Shown here: positions 1-8,847 of the stretch, one piece after another
How the letters are laid out: each line of letters begins with the position of its first letter
Position numbering within the stretch: position 1 is the first letter of the stretch
Source of the DNA: Nitrosomonas oligotropha
GTDB lineage: Bacteria > Pseudomonadota > Gammaproteobacteria > Burkholderiales > Nitrosomonadaceae
Length of the DNA stretch: 64,000 bases
Assembly (NCBI RefSeq): GCF_900106555.1
Contig: NZ_FNOE01000005.1
Location: 90,975-154,974, forward strand
Direction: 5' to 3'
Program-made: the position numbers and the translations under genes
Notes under the pieces: model-generated
The model's input: only the letters and a program-made list of their open reading frames with translations
Told to the model about the DNA's origin: nothing
Database searches by the model: none

Positions 1-5
1 AGGGT

Positions 6-257
6 TTAAGCTGTAACTTTTACTGAAGAAAAATGCGCTTTATTTTTTGACACAATATACAACATTGCAACAGCAAGATAGCTCAGAAACAGAATTGATC
101 CACTCATCACTTCCAATCCCACCCAACCTACAACAGAGTGTATTTGTGGCAATGCCGGGAGAGCGCCAAATAAAATAACGCTGACCAAGGGAATAATACC
201 GAACACCACAAAGCAGATTTTTATTGCCGTCACAAAAATAAATTGGCTCATTTTCAT
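6..257 (-). CDS. Small two-helix membrane protein, unknown function
   Basis: This 83-residue protein has two hydrophobic stretches, about residues 8-33 and 42-69, with a short Lys/Ser-rich tail, so it is probably an inner-membrane protein with two helices. I do not recognise the family. An AGGAGG-type ribosome binding site lies 7 bases before the ATG (plus-strand cctcc near 264-268), which is the best evidence that it is real. It is divergent from the inorganic-carbon operon and separated from it by a 660-base AT-rich gap. No motif suggests a function. Confidence 0.6.
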   Translation of the reverse strand: MKMSQFIFVTAIKICFVVFGIIPLVSVILFGALPALPQIHSVVGWVGLEVMSGSILFLSYLAVAMLYIVSKNKAHFSSVKVTA

Positions 258-917
258 AAAGCCTCCTATAGAAGAGTTTGCAAATTTGCCTATTCAGACG
301 CATTCCGATTAATTCAGAATCTCAAAAACGGCAAACTTCACATAAATTTTACAACATTCTCACAAAATATTCACAATATTTCCAATCGAAATTGAATATC
401 TAAAATTAATTAAATTTTATACACAGTAACTTATTCAGTTTTAGCGACATTCATGATAAAACTTTCAGTCAATGCGGCCCATTAATTCCAGATAGGGTAA
501 CGATTTCGCATCTTTTCATTTTTTTGTTGCAAGCGAAAAAAAATTTCTGCATCTGCACTTTTGAATTAACGCAAAAGAATACTCTGCATTTTGCCCAATT
601 AAAAACCGCTAAAACACCATGAATTCGATTCTCTGTAGCCGGACAACCGGTTTGAGAAAGTTTTTTCATATCTTGCCATCTTCACTTTTTATTCACACCC
701 ATTTCACTTTTTATTCACATTCATTGTGTTAGCTTACTTTTACGGTAACAGGGATTTAATGATTTCTGATAGTGCAGTTTTTCTGACATCAAAGCAGTTT
801 TGGTTCGGTTCATTCATCAGATTTAGGTTCACTTAAAAATTTAAAACTAATATATTGAATTATATATAAATATTTTTAATAAAAACATAATCTTATAATA
901 AAAGGATAAATCGCTCG
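258..917. other. Long AT-rich intergenic region with an operator-like direct repeat
   Basis: No convincing gene lies in these 660 bases. The part next to the operon (about 835-905) is extremely AT-rich, as expected for a promoter or UP-element region. A 17-base direct repeat sits at 681-697 and 703-719. Several related TTCACA-type words occur at 340-380 (ttcacataaat, ctcacaaaat, attcacaat). The region presumably holds the promoters for the small membrane gene on the left and the inorganic-carbon operon on the right. Confidence 0.6.
681..719. repeat. 17-base direct repeat, possible regulator binding site
   Basis: The word TTCACTTTTTATTCACA occurs exactly twice, at 681-697 and 703-719. The start-to-start distance is 22 bases, about two helical turns, so both copies face the same side of the DNA. 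It lies about 200 bases upstream of the first gene of the DAB-type operon. The regulator is unknown; operator function is inferred from geometry only. Confidence 0.45.
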
Positions 918-2390
918 ATGGGAATACTCAGTACATTACTTCTAACACCAGTATTAGGTATTCTGATACTTGCGTTAATTCCGAGTAAGAACACAAACCA
1001 AATCCGTTTCACAGCTAATCTAACCGCACTCCTGGCGTTTCTCTTAAGTTTCTGGCTGGTTCTTAATTATGATCGATCGGATGGTCAGATACAGTTCTAT
1101 GAGTATTTTGTTTTCAATCCTAAACTAAATACTGCACTTGCATTAGGTGTCGATGGATTATCACTACCCATGGTGGTATTGGCCGCACTGCTCACTGTAA
1201 TAGCACTACTCGCTTCTTTCAACATTGCGCGCAACATCAAAAGCTACTATGTCAGTATCTTGCTACTGGAACTTGGTATGTTGGGTGTCTTCCTTTCGCA
1301 AGATTGGTCATTATTCTATATTTTCTGGGAGTTGACCTTAGCGCCGCTGTTTCTGCTGATTGACCGCTGGGGAGGCACACGCCGTCATATCGCCAGTTTA
1401 AATTTCGTGCTTTATACGATGGGCGGCTCAATTTTCATGCTGATCAGCTTGCTGGCGATCAGTCAATACATGCCGCCGCATGGCGGCACTCTGATGTCAG
1501 CGATGACCGTTGCTGCGCAGAGTATGCCGAGAGACGAGCAAATCTGGGTTTTAATCGGTTTTCTCATCGGCTTCGGCGTTAAGATGCCCATTTTTCCGTT
1601 ACATGGCTGGCTGCCGCTCGCACACGTTGAAGCGCCGAGCCCGGTCAGTATCCTGCTATCCGGGATTCTTCTCAAGATGGGCGCTTACGGCATGATAAGA
1701 GTGATTGTCATGCTGCCGGAAGCCACGCAAATGCTGCAAACGCTCTTAATAACCCTGGCATTGATCGGAATGATTTATGGCGGTGTTCTGGCGTGGCGGC
1801 AAACGGATATGAAAGCGATGGTAGCTTATTCTTCGGTCAGTCATATGGGGATCATCCTGCTCGATATTGCCACGATGAATAAAACGGGCCTGATTGGCGC
1901 TGTTTTACAGATGACCGCACATGGCCTGGTGGCGGGAGCAATGTTCTTGCTGGTCGGTTTGCTGTACGAACGCACCCATACCCGCAATATTCTGGACTAC
2001 AGCTCTTTGGTAAGAGTGATGCCGCGCTTCGCTTTGTTCATGACGATCACATTATTTGCTGCCATGGGGTTGCCGGGCACTGTCGGCTTTATTGCCGAGC
2101 TGCACGCAATTGTCGGTGGCTTCCAGCAATGGGGCAATCTCATGATCCTGCTTGGAGTCAGCATCATGATCGGATCAGCCTATGCCATGCGCACCATCGG
2201 TATGTTGTTCACTGGTCCAGTAAAACCTCAGATGCGTAATATCGAGGATTTAAAGCTATACGAACTCATTGCGGCTGGCTTCTTGGTTGTATTAATCGTT
2301 ATGTTCGGTTTGTGGCCAGCGCCTTTGATTGACCTTTCCATGGCAACCATGAACCAAATGAATGGCACCATCATTCAAAGTATTCAATAG
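918..2390 (+). CDS. NuoM-like proton-channel subunit, first gene of DAB-type operon
   Basis: This 490-residue polytopic membrane protein belongs to the NuoM/MrpD antiporter-like family. The essential glutamate motif FWELTLAPLFLLI and the lysine motif GVKMPIFPLHGWLP are intact, as is the LLKMGAYG helix. No NuoA-K hydrogenase or NADH modules are nearby, so it is unlikely to be respiratory complex I. It opens an operon with DabA and three further NuoL/M-type subunits and presumably carries protons or sodium that energise inorganic-carbon uptake. AAAGGA precedes the ATG. The next gene starts 10 bases after its stop. Automated annotation would probably call it NADH dehydrogenase subunit M; the context argues against that role. 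Confidence 0.85.
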   Translation: MGILSTLLLTPVLGILILALIPSKNTNQIRFTANLTALLAFLLSFWLVLNYDRSDGQIQFYEYFVFNPKLNTALALGVDGLSLPMVVLAALLTVIALLASFNIARNIKSYYVSILLLELGMLGVFLSQDWSLFYIFWELTLAPLFLLIDRWGGTRRHIASLNFVLYTMGGSIFMLISLLAISQYMPPHGGTLMSAMTVAAQSMPRDEQIWVLIGFLIGFGVKMPIFPLHGWLPLAHVEAPSPVSILLSGILLKMGAYGMIRVIVMLPEATQMLQTLLITLALIGMIYGGVLAWRQTDMKAMVAYSSVSHMGIILLDIATMNKTGLIGAVLQMTAHGLVAGAMFLLVGLLYERTHTRNILDYSSLVRVMPRFALFMTITLFAAMGLPGTVGFIAELHAIVGGFQQWGNLMILLGVSIMIGSAYAMRTIGMLFTGPVKPQMRNIEDLKLYELIAAGFLVVLIVMFGLWPAPLIDLSMATMNQMNGTIIQSIQ

Positions 2391-2400
2391 GATAACTGAT

Positions 2401-5400
2401 ATGACTTCTGAATCTCACGATTTGCGTCACCACATTCTTGAAACAATTGATCACTTGGATCATATTCTCCCAGGGCAACGCCCGCTGCACAAATTTGTGC
2501 ATCACAACACGATTCATGGCTTTCAACACCTCCCGTTTGAAGAAGGCTTGGCAGAGTATGAAAAATTAACCGGTGTTTATGGTTATCTGCCGGATGCGAA
2601 GAACCGCGAACTTTATCAGCAAGGGCGGATTACCGATACGGATCTTTCGGCTGCATTCGAACATACCAAAAACTTGCAATCCGAACAGGTTGTATTTCAT
2701 GCCAACGATCTGACAATCCGGCGTAAGGATATTTATCAAGTTGCGTTATTGCACGAGCTGCCCACCCTGTCGATCAGTCAATTGAACTGGCAGATTGAAG
2801 AGATGAATGTGTTGCATACCATTCAACCGGATGTCTCTAAAGAAGCCCGTGCGCGAATGCTCAGCTGTATTTCGGATCCCAGTATCGTCGTTAAACATCT
2901 CTGGGAAAGTATTTTGAGCAAACTCGGCATTGAACTCACCGATTTGCATCCGGAGAACATGTTGGATCTCTCGGAGGAGCAGGCAAAAGAGTGGCTGGAA
3001 AAAATCAAAATAACACTGGCCAACGGGGAAGGCATTCCAGTGCATCAAAAAATGAGAATGGATGCCGAAGCCGAGCTGAATGCCATGTTGGCGCAAATCG
3101 GCAGCAAAATTACATTACGCGATTTTGTTCTGGCTTTAAGCGGTATCGATATTCTTTATTCCATTAGGCCGCAGATTATACGAATCTGCGCATCGGTGCT
3201 GGATGAAGGCGTTGCGGCATGGCAATTGCCCGGCCGCAGCAAACTGGGACTCTATGCGGCTTGGCGTTCGACAGCGCATTTCGACGTGAATCCTTTTCTA
3301 CACGATTTACCTGACTGGCAAAACATTGTCGACGAAACACCGGAAGATCCGGTCGATTGCATTATTCTGCAATTAACCAACATGGAGATTCCACAAGATA
3401 AATGGGAAGGTTATATCCAGCAACTGGCGCTTGAGTTGCCGGGTTGGTCGGGAATGATCAACTGGCGCCAGCATAATCCCGACTACCATACGGAAAATGA
3501 CGCAACGCTGCATATGGCCGATTATCTAGCTATCCGCCTGACACTGAACAGATTGTGGCTCAATCAGGCTTGTAAAGATACCTGGAAAATAGAAGCTAAG
3601 CTGGGAACGATCGAATATTATTTTCGCAGAAACTTGTCCGAGTTTATGGTTCGGAAGCAACTCTACGGCGGAGATTTACCAGAATATCTGGCCACTATCG
3701 CCAAAGACCTGATTATGCGCACCGGCTCTGAACGCGAAAGACGAGAGGAATGGCAGTCTTTGGCGGATCTGACATGGACCTGGCAATTCAGTCCCTTAGT
3801 AAAAAAAGATTTCGAGCATGCTGCTTTTAATAGCGGCTGGCGGCTTTTCCGCTTGTGCCAGCATCTGGGACTGACCGCTGCGGATATTCAAAGCATGCAA
3901 AAAAACGATTTGTTACAGTTGCTCAATGTACTCGACGAATTTACCGCACCGGAACGAAGCAAAATTTGGCTATACGCTTACGAATATCACTATCGCGAAG
4001 ATTTCTTTCAAGTTTTGCGCGCCAATATCAACCGGGGACGCTGGGCCAAACGCGCACAGCGGCCGCAAGCGCAGATCGTTACCTGCATGGATGACCGCGA
4101 AGAAAGTCTGCGCCGTCAACTGGAAGAAATCAATCCTGCCATCGAGACGATCGGCGCGGCAGGATTTTTTGGTGTACCCATGAATTATAAAGGGATTGAC
4201 GACATTGAAACTAATATGCAATGCCCTGTGGTCGTGCAGCCGGCCAATGATGTCAATGAAGTGCCGCGAAAAGGCGCGGAGCCGTTATTGCAAGAACATT
4301 CCAAAGGGTATCGTTTCTATAGAAAGCTGGCTTATTTGATGAATCAATCGCTGCGGCGCAGTCTTATTTTCTCGCATGCGATCATTGATGCGTTAGCGCC
4401 GGTCGTATTTGCCGGTTTACTGGGCAGGATATTTTTGCCTAAGTATTTTGTAGCGCTAAATACTTCAATACGGCAAAATATTGAAAAGAAAATCCCTACC
4501 GAGCTAATGTTCAAGGCTCCCGCTTCAGATACTCCCGCAACTCCGGATCAACCACGGCTGGGTTTTACCGATACCGAACAAGCCGACCGGTTAGCGGTTT
4601 TCATGCGCACAACCGGTTTATCGTACGGCTTCGCTCCGATTGTTTGCTTGGCCGGGCACGGCTCGACCAATCTCAATAATCCGCATGAATTCGGTTACAA
4701 CTGCGGCGCCTGCAGCGGCAAACGCGGCGGACCGAATGCACGCCTTTTTGCCGCCATGGCGAATCGTCCGGAAGTCAGAAAATTACTGGCGGAACGAGGT
4801 GTTCACGTTCCCGACGATACCTGGTTTGTCGGCGCTGAACACGACACCTGCAGCGATGAATACTATTGGTATGATCTTGAGGATATTCCGCAAAGCGCAC
4901 TGCCTGCTTTCGAAGCATTCAGAAATGATTTGATCAAAGCAAGTAAAGCTTCCGCACACGAGCGTTGTCGGCGATTCGTCTCTGCTAATAATCCACGCAC
5001 GCTTGAAGCCGGAAAAGAACATGTAACTCTACGCGCAAACGATTTTTCTCAAGCATTCCCGGAATTCAACCATGCCACGATTGCTGCGGCCATCGTTGGC
5101 CGGCGCTCCGTTTCGCAAGGAACGTTTCTGGACCGGCGCGTTTTTCTCATTTCCTACGATCCTACACAGGACGCCGATGGCAAGCTGCTGGAAAACCTAT
5201 TGCTAGCAGTCGGCCCGGTGGGTGCGGGTATCAATCTGGAATATTACTTTTCCACGGTCAATAACGATTATTTCGGTTCCGGCTCCAAGGTCACACACAA
5301 CATTACCGGCATGTTCGGTGTACTCGAAGGAACCAGCAGCGATCTGCGAACCGGTTTAACCAAACAAATGATCGAAATTCATGAACCGCTTCGATTGCAA

Positions 5401-5673
5401 GTTCTGGTTGAAGCAAAAACCGAAATCCTGGGACAGATCTATGAACGTCAAGCCAGTATCCGGGAACTTGTGGGCGGCGGCTGGATTTTGCTGAGTGCGA
5501 TTGATCCCGACACAGCTGAAATCTCCGTGTTTGAACGCGGCGTTGGATTCGCCCCTTGGCAAGCGGAAAAGAAACAGGTGCCTGAATATGAATCGTCGAT
5601 TTCTTATTATCAGAACATCAATGTGCCTTTGCCGCCTGTTCTAATCAAGCAACCTCATGTGACAGGAGCTTAA
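2401..5673 (+). CDS. dabA: DabA-type inorganic carbon transporter subunit (DUF2309), long form
   Basis: DabA is the peripheral subunit of the DAB system, thought to convert CO2 to bicarbonate at a zinc site in one direction using energy from its membrane partner. The beta-carbonic-anhydrase-like site is visible: Cys562-x-Asp564-x-Arg566 (TCMDDRE), then His753 in GHGSTN and Cys768 in NCGAC, 15 residues apart as in characterised DabA. At 1090 residues it belongs to the long DUF2309 class. An in-frame start at 2362 exists, but ATG 2401 is preferred because AGGATAA precedes it and it avoids overlapping the NuoM-like gene. The partner NuoL-like gene starts one base after the stop, indicating translational coupling. 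Confidence 0.92.
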   Translation: MTSESHDLRHHILETIDHLDHILPGQRPLHKFVHHNTIHGFQHLPFEEGLAEYEKLTGVYGYLPDAKNRELYQQGRITDTDLSAAFEHTKNLQSEQVVFHANDLTIRRKDIYQVALLHELPTLSISQLNWQIEEMNVLHTIQPDVSKEARARMLSCISDPSIVVKHLWESILSKLGIELTDLHPENMLDLSEEQAKEWLEKIKITLANGEGIPVHQKMRMDAEAELNAMLAQIGSKITLRDFVLALSGIDILYSIRPQIIRICASVLDEGVAAWQLPGRSKLGLYAAWRSTAHFDVNPFLHDLPDWQNIVDETPEDPVDCIILQLTNMEIPQDKWEGYIQQLALELPGWSGMINWRQHNPDYHTENDATLHMADYLAIRLTLNRLWLNQACKDTWKIEAKLGTIEYYFRRNLSEFMVRKQLYGGDLPEYLATIAKDLIMRTGSERERREEWQSLADLTWTWQFSPLVKKDFEHAAFNSGWRLFRLCQHLGLTAADIQSMQKNDLLQLLNVLDEFTAPERSKIWLYAYEYHYREDFFQVLRANINRGRWAKRAQRPQAQIVTCMDDREESLRRQLEEINPAIETIGAAGFFGVPMNYKGIDDIETNMQCPVVVQPANDVNEVPRKGAEPLLQEHSKGYRFYRKLAYLMNQSLRRSLIFSHAIIDALAPVVFAGLLGRIFLPKYFVALNTSIRQNIEKKIPTELMFKAPASDTPATPDQPRLGFTDTEQADRLAVFMRTTGLSYGFAPIVCLAGHGSTNLNNPHEFGYNCGACSGKRGGPNARLFAAMANRPEVRKLLAERGVHVPDDTWFVGAEHDTCSDEYYWYDLEDIPQSALPAFEAFRNDLIKASKASAHERCRRFVSANNPRTLEAGKEHVTLRANDFSQAFPEFNHATIAAAIVGRRSVSQGTFLDRRVFLISYDPTQDADGKLLENLLLAVGPVGAGINLEYYFSTVNNDYFGSGSKVTHNITGMFGVLEGTSSDLRTGLTKQMIEIHEPLRLQVLVEAKTEILGQIYERQASIRELVGGGWILLSAIDPDTAEISVFERGVGFAPWQAEKKQVPEYESSISYYQNINVPLPPVLIKQPHVTGA

Positions 5674-5674
5674 T

Positions 5675-7243
5675 ATGGATTATTTGGTTTTTTTGATACC
5701 GTTATTGCCATTCCTCGCTGCTGCATTCATCGGTTTTGGTATCTTGTTCAATCGCATCAGCGGTAAGCAAGACGAGCTCATCACGGCAAAAGCGGCGAAA
5801 AGCGCCGTTACCTTGTCGTGCTTGATCGCGATCGGTTTACTCGGCGCTGATTTATCCGGAATCAACCCGAACCATGTCACCCTGGGAAAATGGTTGAACA
5901 GCGGAAGTCTTGCCGTTGAATTCAATTTCATCACTTCGGGTTTCAGCGTTATTGCAGCCGCACTATTCTCGATTATTCTGCTCATCATCGCACGCTTCTC
6001 AACGAATTATATTCACGCGGAACCCGGCTTCCACCGGTTTTTCTTTGTTTTATGTTTATTCTCTTCGGGCATGCTGCTACTGATACTATCGGGTAACGCA
6101 ATTGGCACATTTATCGGCTGGGAAATTGCAGGATTATGCTCCTATTTATTAATATCTTTTGCTTATGACCGGCCGACTGCAGTCATTAATGCCACCCGAG
6201 TTTTCGTCACTAACCGGATTGGAGATGCCGGTTTTATTTTAGGCATAGCGCTTTCTTTTTACTATGCAGGAACCACCAATTGGATCACGCTGAATGATAT
6301 CGCCACAAATCTATCCACCCCAACTGCCACAGTAATCAGCTTATGTTTTGTTGTCGCAGCTGTCGCAAAATCGGCACAACTGCCATTTACGCCATGGCTG
6401 GCAAGGGCAATGGAAGGACCCACACCATCAAGTGCTGTGTTCTATGGCGCCGTGATGATCCATGCCGGTATCTTTCTGGTCATTTTATTGCGGCCGATTA
6501 TTGAGTGTGCGCCGCTTACGATGTCTGTATTGGTCGTCATTGGCTTTTTCACAGCAGTTTACAGCTATATAGTCGGATTGACGCAAACGGATACTAAAAG
6601 CTCGCTCTGCTTTGCCATATCGGGTCAGCTTGGTTTGATGTTTCTGGAATGTGGTCTAGGTTTCTGGGAATTGGCGAGCTGGCACTTGTGCGCGCATGCC
6701 ATAGTGAGAAATTATCAGGTATTAACGGCACCTTCGTTATTGCGCTATGTCTACGGCAATCCGATGAAACCGGTAGCCGCCGCAATCGCCAATAAACGCT
6801 GGTTATATATCGCATCGTTGCAGCGCTTCTGGCTTGATCCCATTGCGGATAGAACATTGGTTAGACCTATTTACGGTTTGGGGCATGATTTGGACCGATT
6901 CGATAAAAACATCATTGATCGAGCCATGGGTGCGCCTGTTTCTTCAAACTATACGATTTCATCGCTGACGCAATTGGAGAAAAACATGGATAAAGATATC
7001 CGCGATGGTATACACATTGAATTTGTCAGTGGCAGTGGCATAGCCGGTAAATTCTTTGAATGGATAGCCAATATCATGAGCTGGTTTGAAGACCGCCTGG
7101 TTTTGCGTGGTATCGGTATGGATACCGTCGATATTGGCAGAAGACTTGGACAAATAGCGAATACTTTTGAACATCTTATTCTCAAGCCGCGCTATTTGGT
7201 CTTGTTCGTATTCATTGTCTTAATGATTGCTGCTTCAGTTTGA
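5675..7243 (+). CDS. dabB: NuoL/DabB-like membrane subunit
   Basis: This 522-residue NuoL-family protein directly follows dabA, as DabB does in characterised DAB loci, so it is the likeliest membrane partner of DabA. It keeps the glutamate motif GWEIAGLCSYLLISF and the lysine motif AKSAQLPFTPWL followed by MEGPTPSSAV. It is shorter than NuoL and lacks the long lateral helix at its C terminus. The usual HAFFKALLFL stretch is replaced by a divergent HLCAHAIVRNYQVL segment. AGGAG precedes the ATG. It should form the cation path that drives DabA. The symbol is assigned by order and family, not by experiment. Confidence 0.82.
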   Translation: MDYLVFLIPLLPFLAAAFIGFGILFNRISGKQDELITAKAAKSAVTLSCLIAIGLLGADLSGINPNHVTLGKWLNSGSLAVEFNFITSGFSVIAAALFSIILLIIARFSTNYIHAEPGFHRFFFVLCLFSSGMLLLILSGNAIGTFIGWEIAGLCSYLLISFAYDRPTAVINATRVFVTNRIGDAGFILGIALSFYYAGTTNWITLNDIATNLSTPTATVISLCFVVAAVAKSAQLPFTPWLARAMEGPTPSSAVFYGAVMIHAGIFLVILLRPIIECAPLTMSVLVVIGFFTAVYSYIVGLTQTDTKSSLCFAISGQLGLMFLECGLGFWELASWHLCAHAIVRNYQVLTAPSLLRYVYGNPMKPVAAAIANKRWLYIASLQRFWLDPIADRTLVRPIYGLGHDLDRFDKNIIDRAMGAPVSSNYTISSLTQLEKNMDKDIRDGIHIEFVSGSGIAGKFFEWIANIMSWFEDRLVLRGIGMDTVDIGRRLGQIANTFEHLILKPRYLVLFVFIVLMIAASV

Positions 7244-7250
7244 GGTTTCG

Positions 7251-8846
7251 ATGGATATTACACATATTACTTATTGGTCGGAAACAGTTTCATTTCCAAT
7301 TTTATCGATACTGACGCTCATACCCGTGGCAGCGATGATAGCGGTAATCTTAACATCCTCGCCCGTAGCCGCCTTGCGCCTCGGTTTTGCCGGAACGGTA
7401 TCGACATTCCTACTGAGCGTATATTTATTATCTGCTTTTAATGCAGATCTCGCGGGTATACAACTCTATGAGCGTTATCAGAGCCTGGGTGTAACTTATA
7501 CAGTCGGCGTCGATGGTACTAATATTTTATTCATACTGCTGACAACCACGCTAGCGTTGCTGACACTGATTTATACCCTCACGGCGCGGCATGTGTCAGA
7601 CCGCACTCATATTGCTTCACTATTGGGTTATGAAGCGATTCTCATCGGCGCTTTTGCGGCACTGAATGCCATGCAGTTCTGGTTATGGTGTTTTCTTGAA
7701 ATGATCCCTATTGTCTTAATGACATTACGATCGGGATCCAGCCAGAACCGGCGCTGGGTTGTCGCATTAGTGCTACAACACTTTAGCAGCGGATTATTGA
7801 TGACGTTAGCCGGTTTCATGATGCTTGGATTCGGCATCATGTTAACCACCGACGTCTTATCGTTCGATTGGCTTGTTCTGAAGGAAAGCAACGTCACACA
7901 TGAATATCCGACATTGATTTTTTTCTTGTTGTTATTTGGTTTTGCCATTCGCATGCCATTGTTTCCATTTCATGCATGGTTACCAGTCGTCGCTGAACAT
8001 GGAACCATTGCGAGTGTCGGAATTTTTCTAGTCAGCCTGAAACTCGGTATTTATGCCATCGTACGCTATTTAATTCCCCTGCTGCCTGAAGTTGCAGAAC
8101 ACTGGGCATGGTTTGTCACGATGCTGGGTTTGATCGGAATTTTTTACGGCGCATTACTGGCGTTTATGCAAATCAATTTCCGCCGGTTAATCGCTTTTGC
8201 CATTATCAGCCAAACCGGCTTAATTACCGTCGGCTTATTTGACTTCAGCACACATGGCATGGAAGGAGGGATCGTTTTGGCGATATCATTCGGTATGGCG
8301 ACAGCCGGCATATTGCTGAGCCTCGGTATGATATACAAGCGCACGCACACCGCATTCATTCCGCGCTTGGGCGGTATATTTGATACCAACGCAGCGATTG
8401 CGGTGCTGTTTGTGATCTGTGCCCTGAGTACGATGGGAATGCCGGGCACTCCCGGTTTCGATGGCATCCACTTGCTAATTGATGGCACTATCCAAGGTCA
8501 AGGATGGCTCATCGCCATTGCAATTTTATTCGGTAACGTTTTGACGGTTGGATTACTGTTACGCGCTTTTCAGCAAATATTCATTGCGTCGCCAAAGCGC
8601 TTCCAAGGGCCCTTTGTTAACATACATCAAGCCAGTTCCCCGCCATCCCCCAGAAATGAGTGGATTATTGCCATTGCCATTTGCGGCTTGCTCCTTGCAA
8701 CTGGAATCAATACTTCGCCGTGGTTGAATATCATTGATCAAAATATTCACTCTAGTTCTACCGGCAACAACTCTCATAACAATACAGATGCGCTTCACAC
8801 CGATAAGCTGTTGGCAACGCACTCTATGATTACAAAGGACAATTAG
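7251..8846 (+). CDS. NuoM-like membrane subunit with altered channel lysine
   Basis: This 531-residue polytopic protein is of the NuoM/MrpD type. The conserved glutamate is present in WCFLEMIPIVLM. The transmembrane lysine that NuoM proteins use for proton transfer is an arginine here: GFAIRMPLFPFHAWLP, where the neighbouring paralogues have VKMP and VKSP. The hydrophilic C-terminal tail (about 485-531) is rich in His, Ser and Asn. The ATG at 7251 has TGAGGT upstream and begins 7 bases after dabB; an in-frame upstream start would overlap dabB. It is co-transcribed with both neighbours and should be part of the same complex. Confidence 0.82.
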   Translation: MDITHITYWSETVSFPILSILTLIPVAAMIAVILTSSPVAALRLGFAGTVSTFLLSVYLLSAFNADLAGIQLYERYQSLGVTYTVGVDGTNILFILLTTTLALLTLIYTLTARHVSDRTHIASLLGYEAILIGAFAALNAMQFWLWCFLEMIPIVLMTLRSGSSQNRRWVVALVLQHFSSGLLMTLAGFMMLGFGIMLTTDVLSFDWLVLKESNVTHEYPTLIFFLLLFGFAIRMPLFPFHAWLPVVAEHGTIASVGIFLVSLKLGIYAIVRYLIPLLPEVAEHWAWFVTMLGLIGIFYGALLAFMQINFRRLIAFAIISQTGLITVGLFDFSTHGMEGGIVLAISFGMATAGILLSLGMIYKRTHTAFIPRLGGIFDTNAAIAVLFVICALSTMGMPGTPGFDGIHLLIDGTIQGQGWLIAIAILFGNVLTVGLLLRAFQQIFIASPKRFQGPFVNIHQASSPPSPRNEWIIAIAICGLLLATGINTSPWLNIIDQNIHSSSTGNNSHNNTDALHTDKLLATHSMITKDN

Positions 8847-8847
8847 A

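Noticed and set aside
469..669. Minus-strand frame of 66 codons in the gap before the DAB-type operon
   Set aside because: No ribosome binding site of note, Cys/Lys/Phe-rich composition typical of AT-rich noncoding sequence, and no motif.
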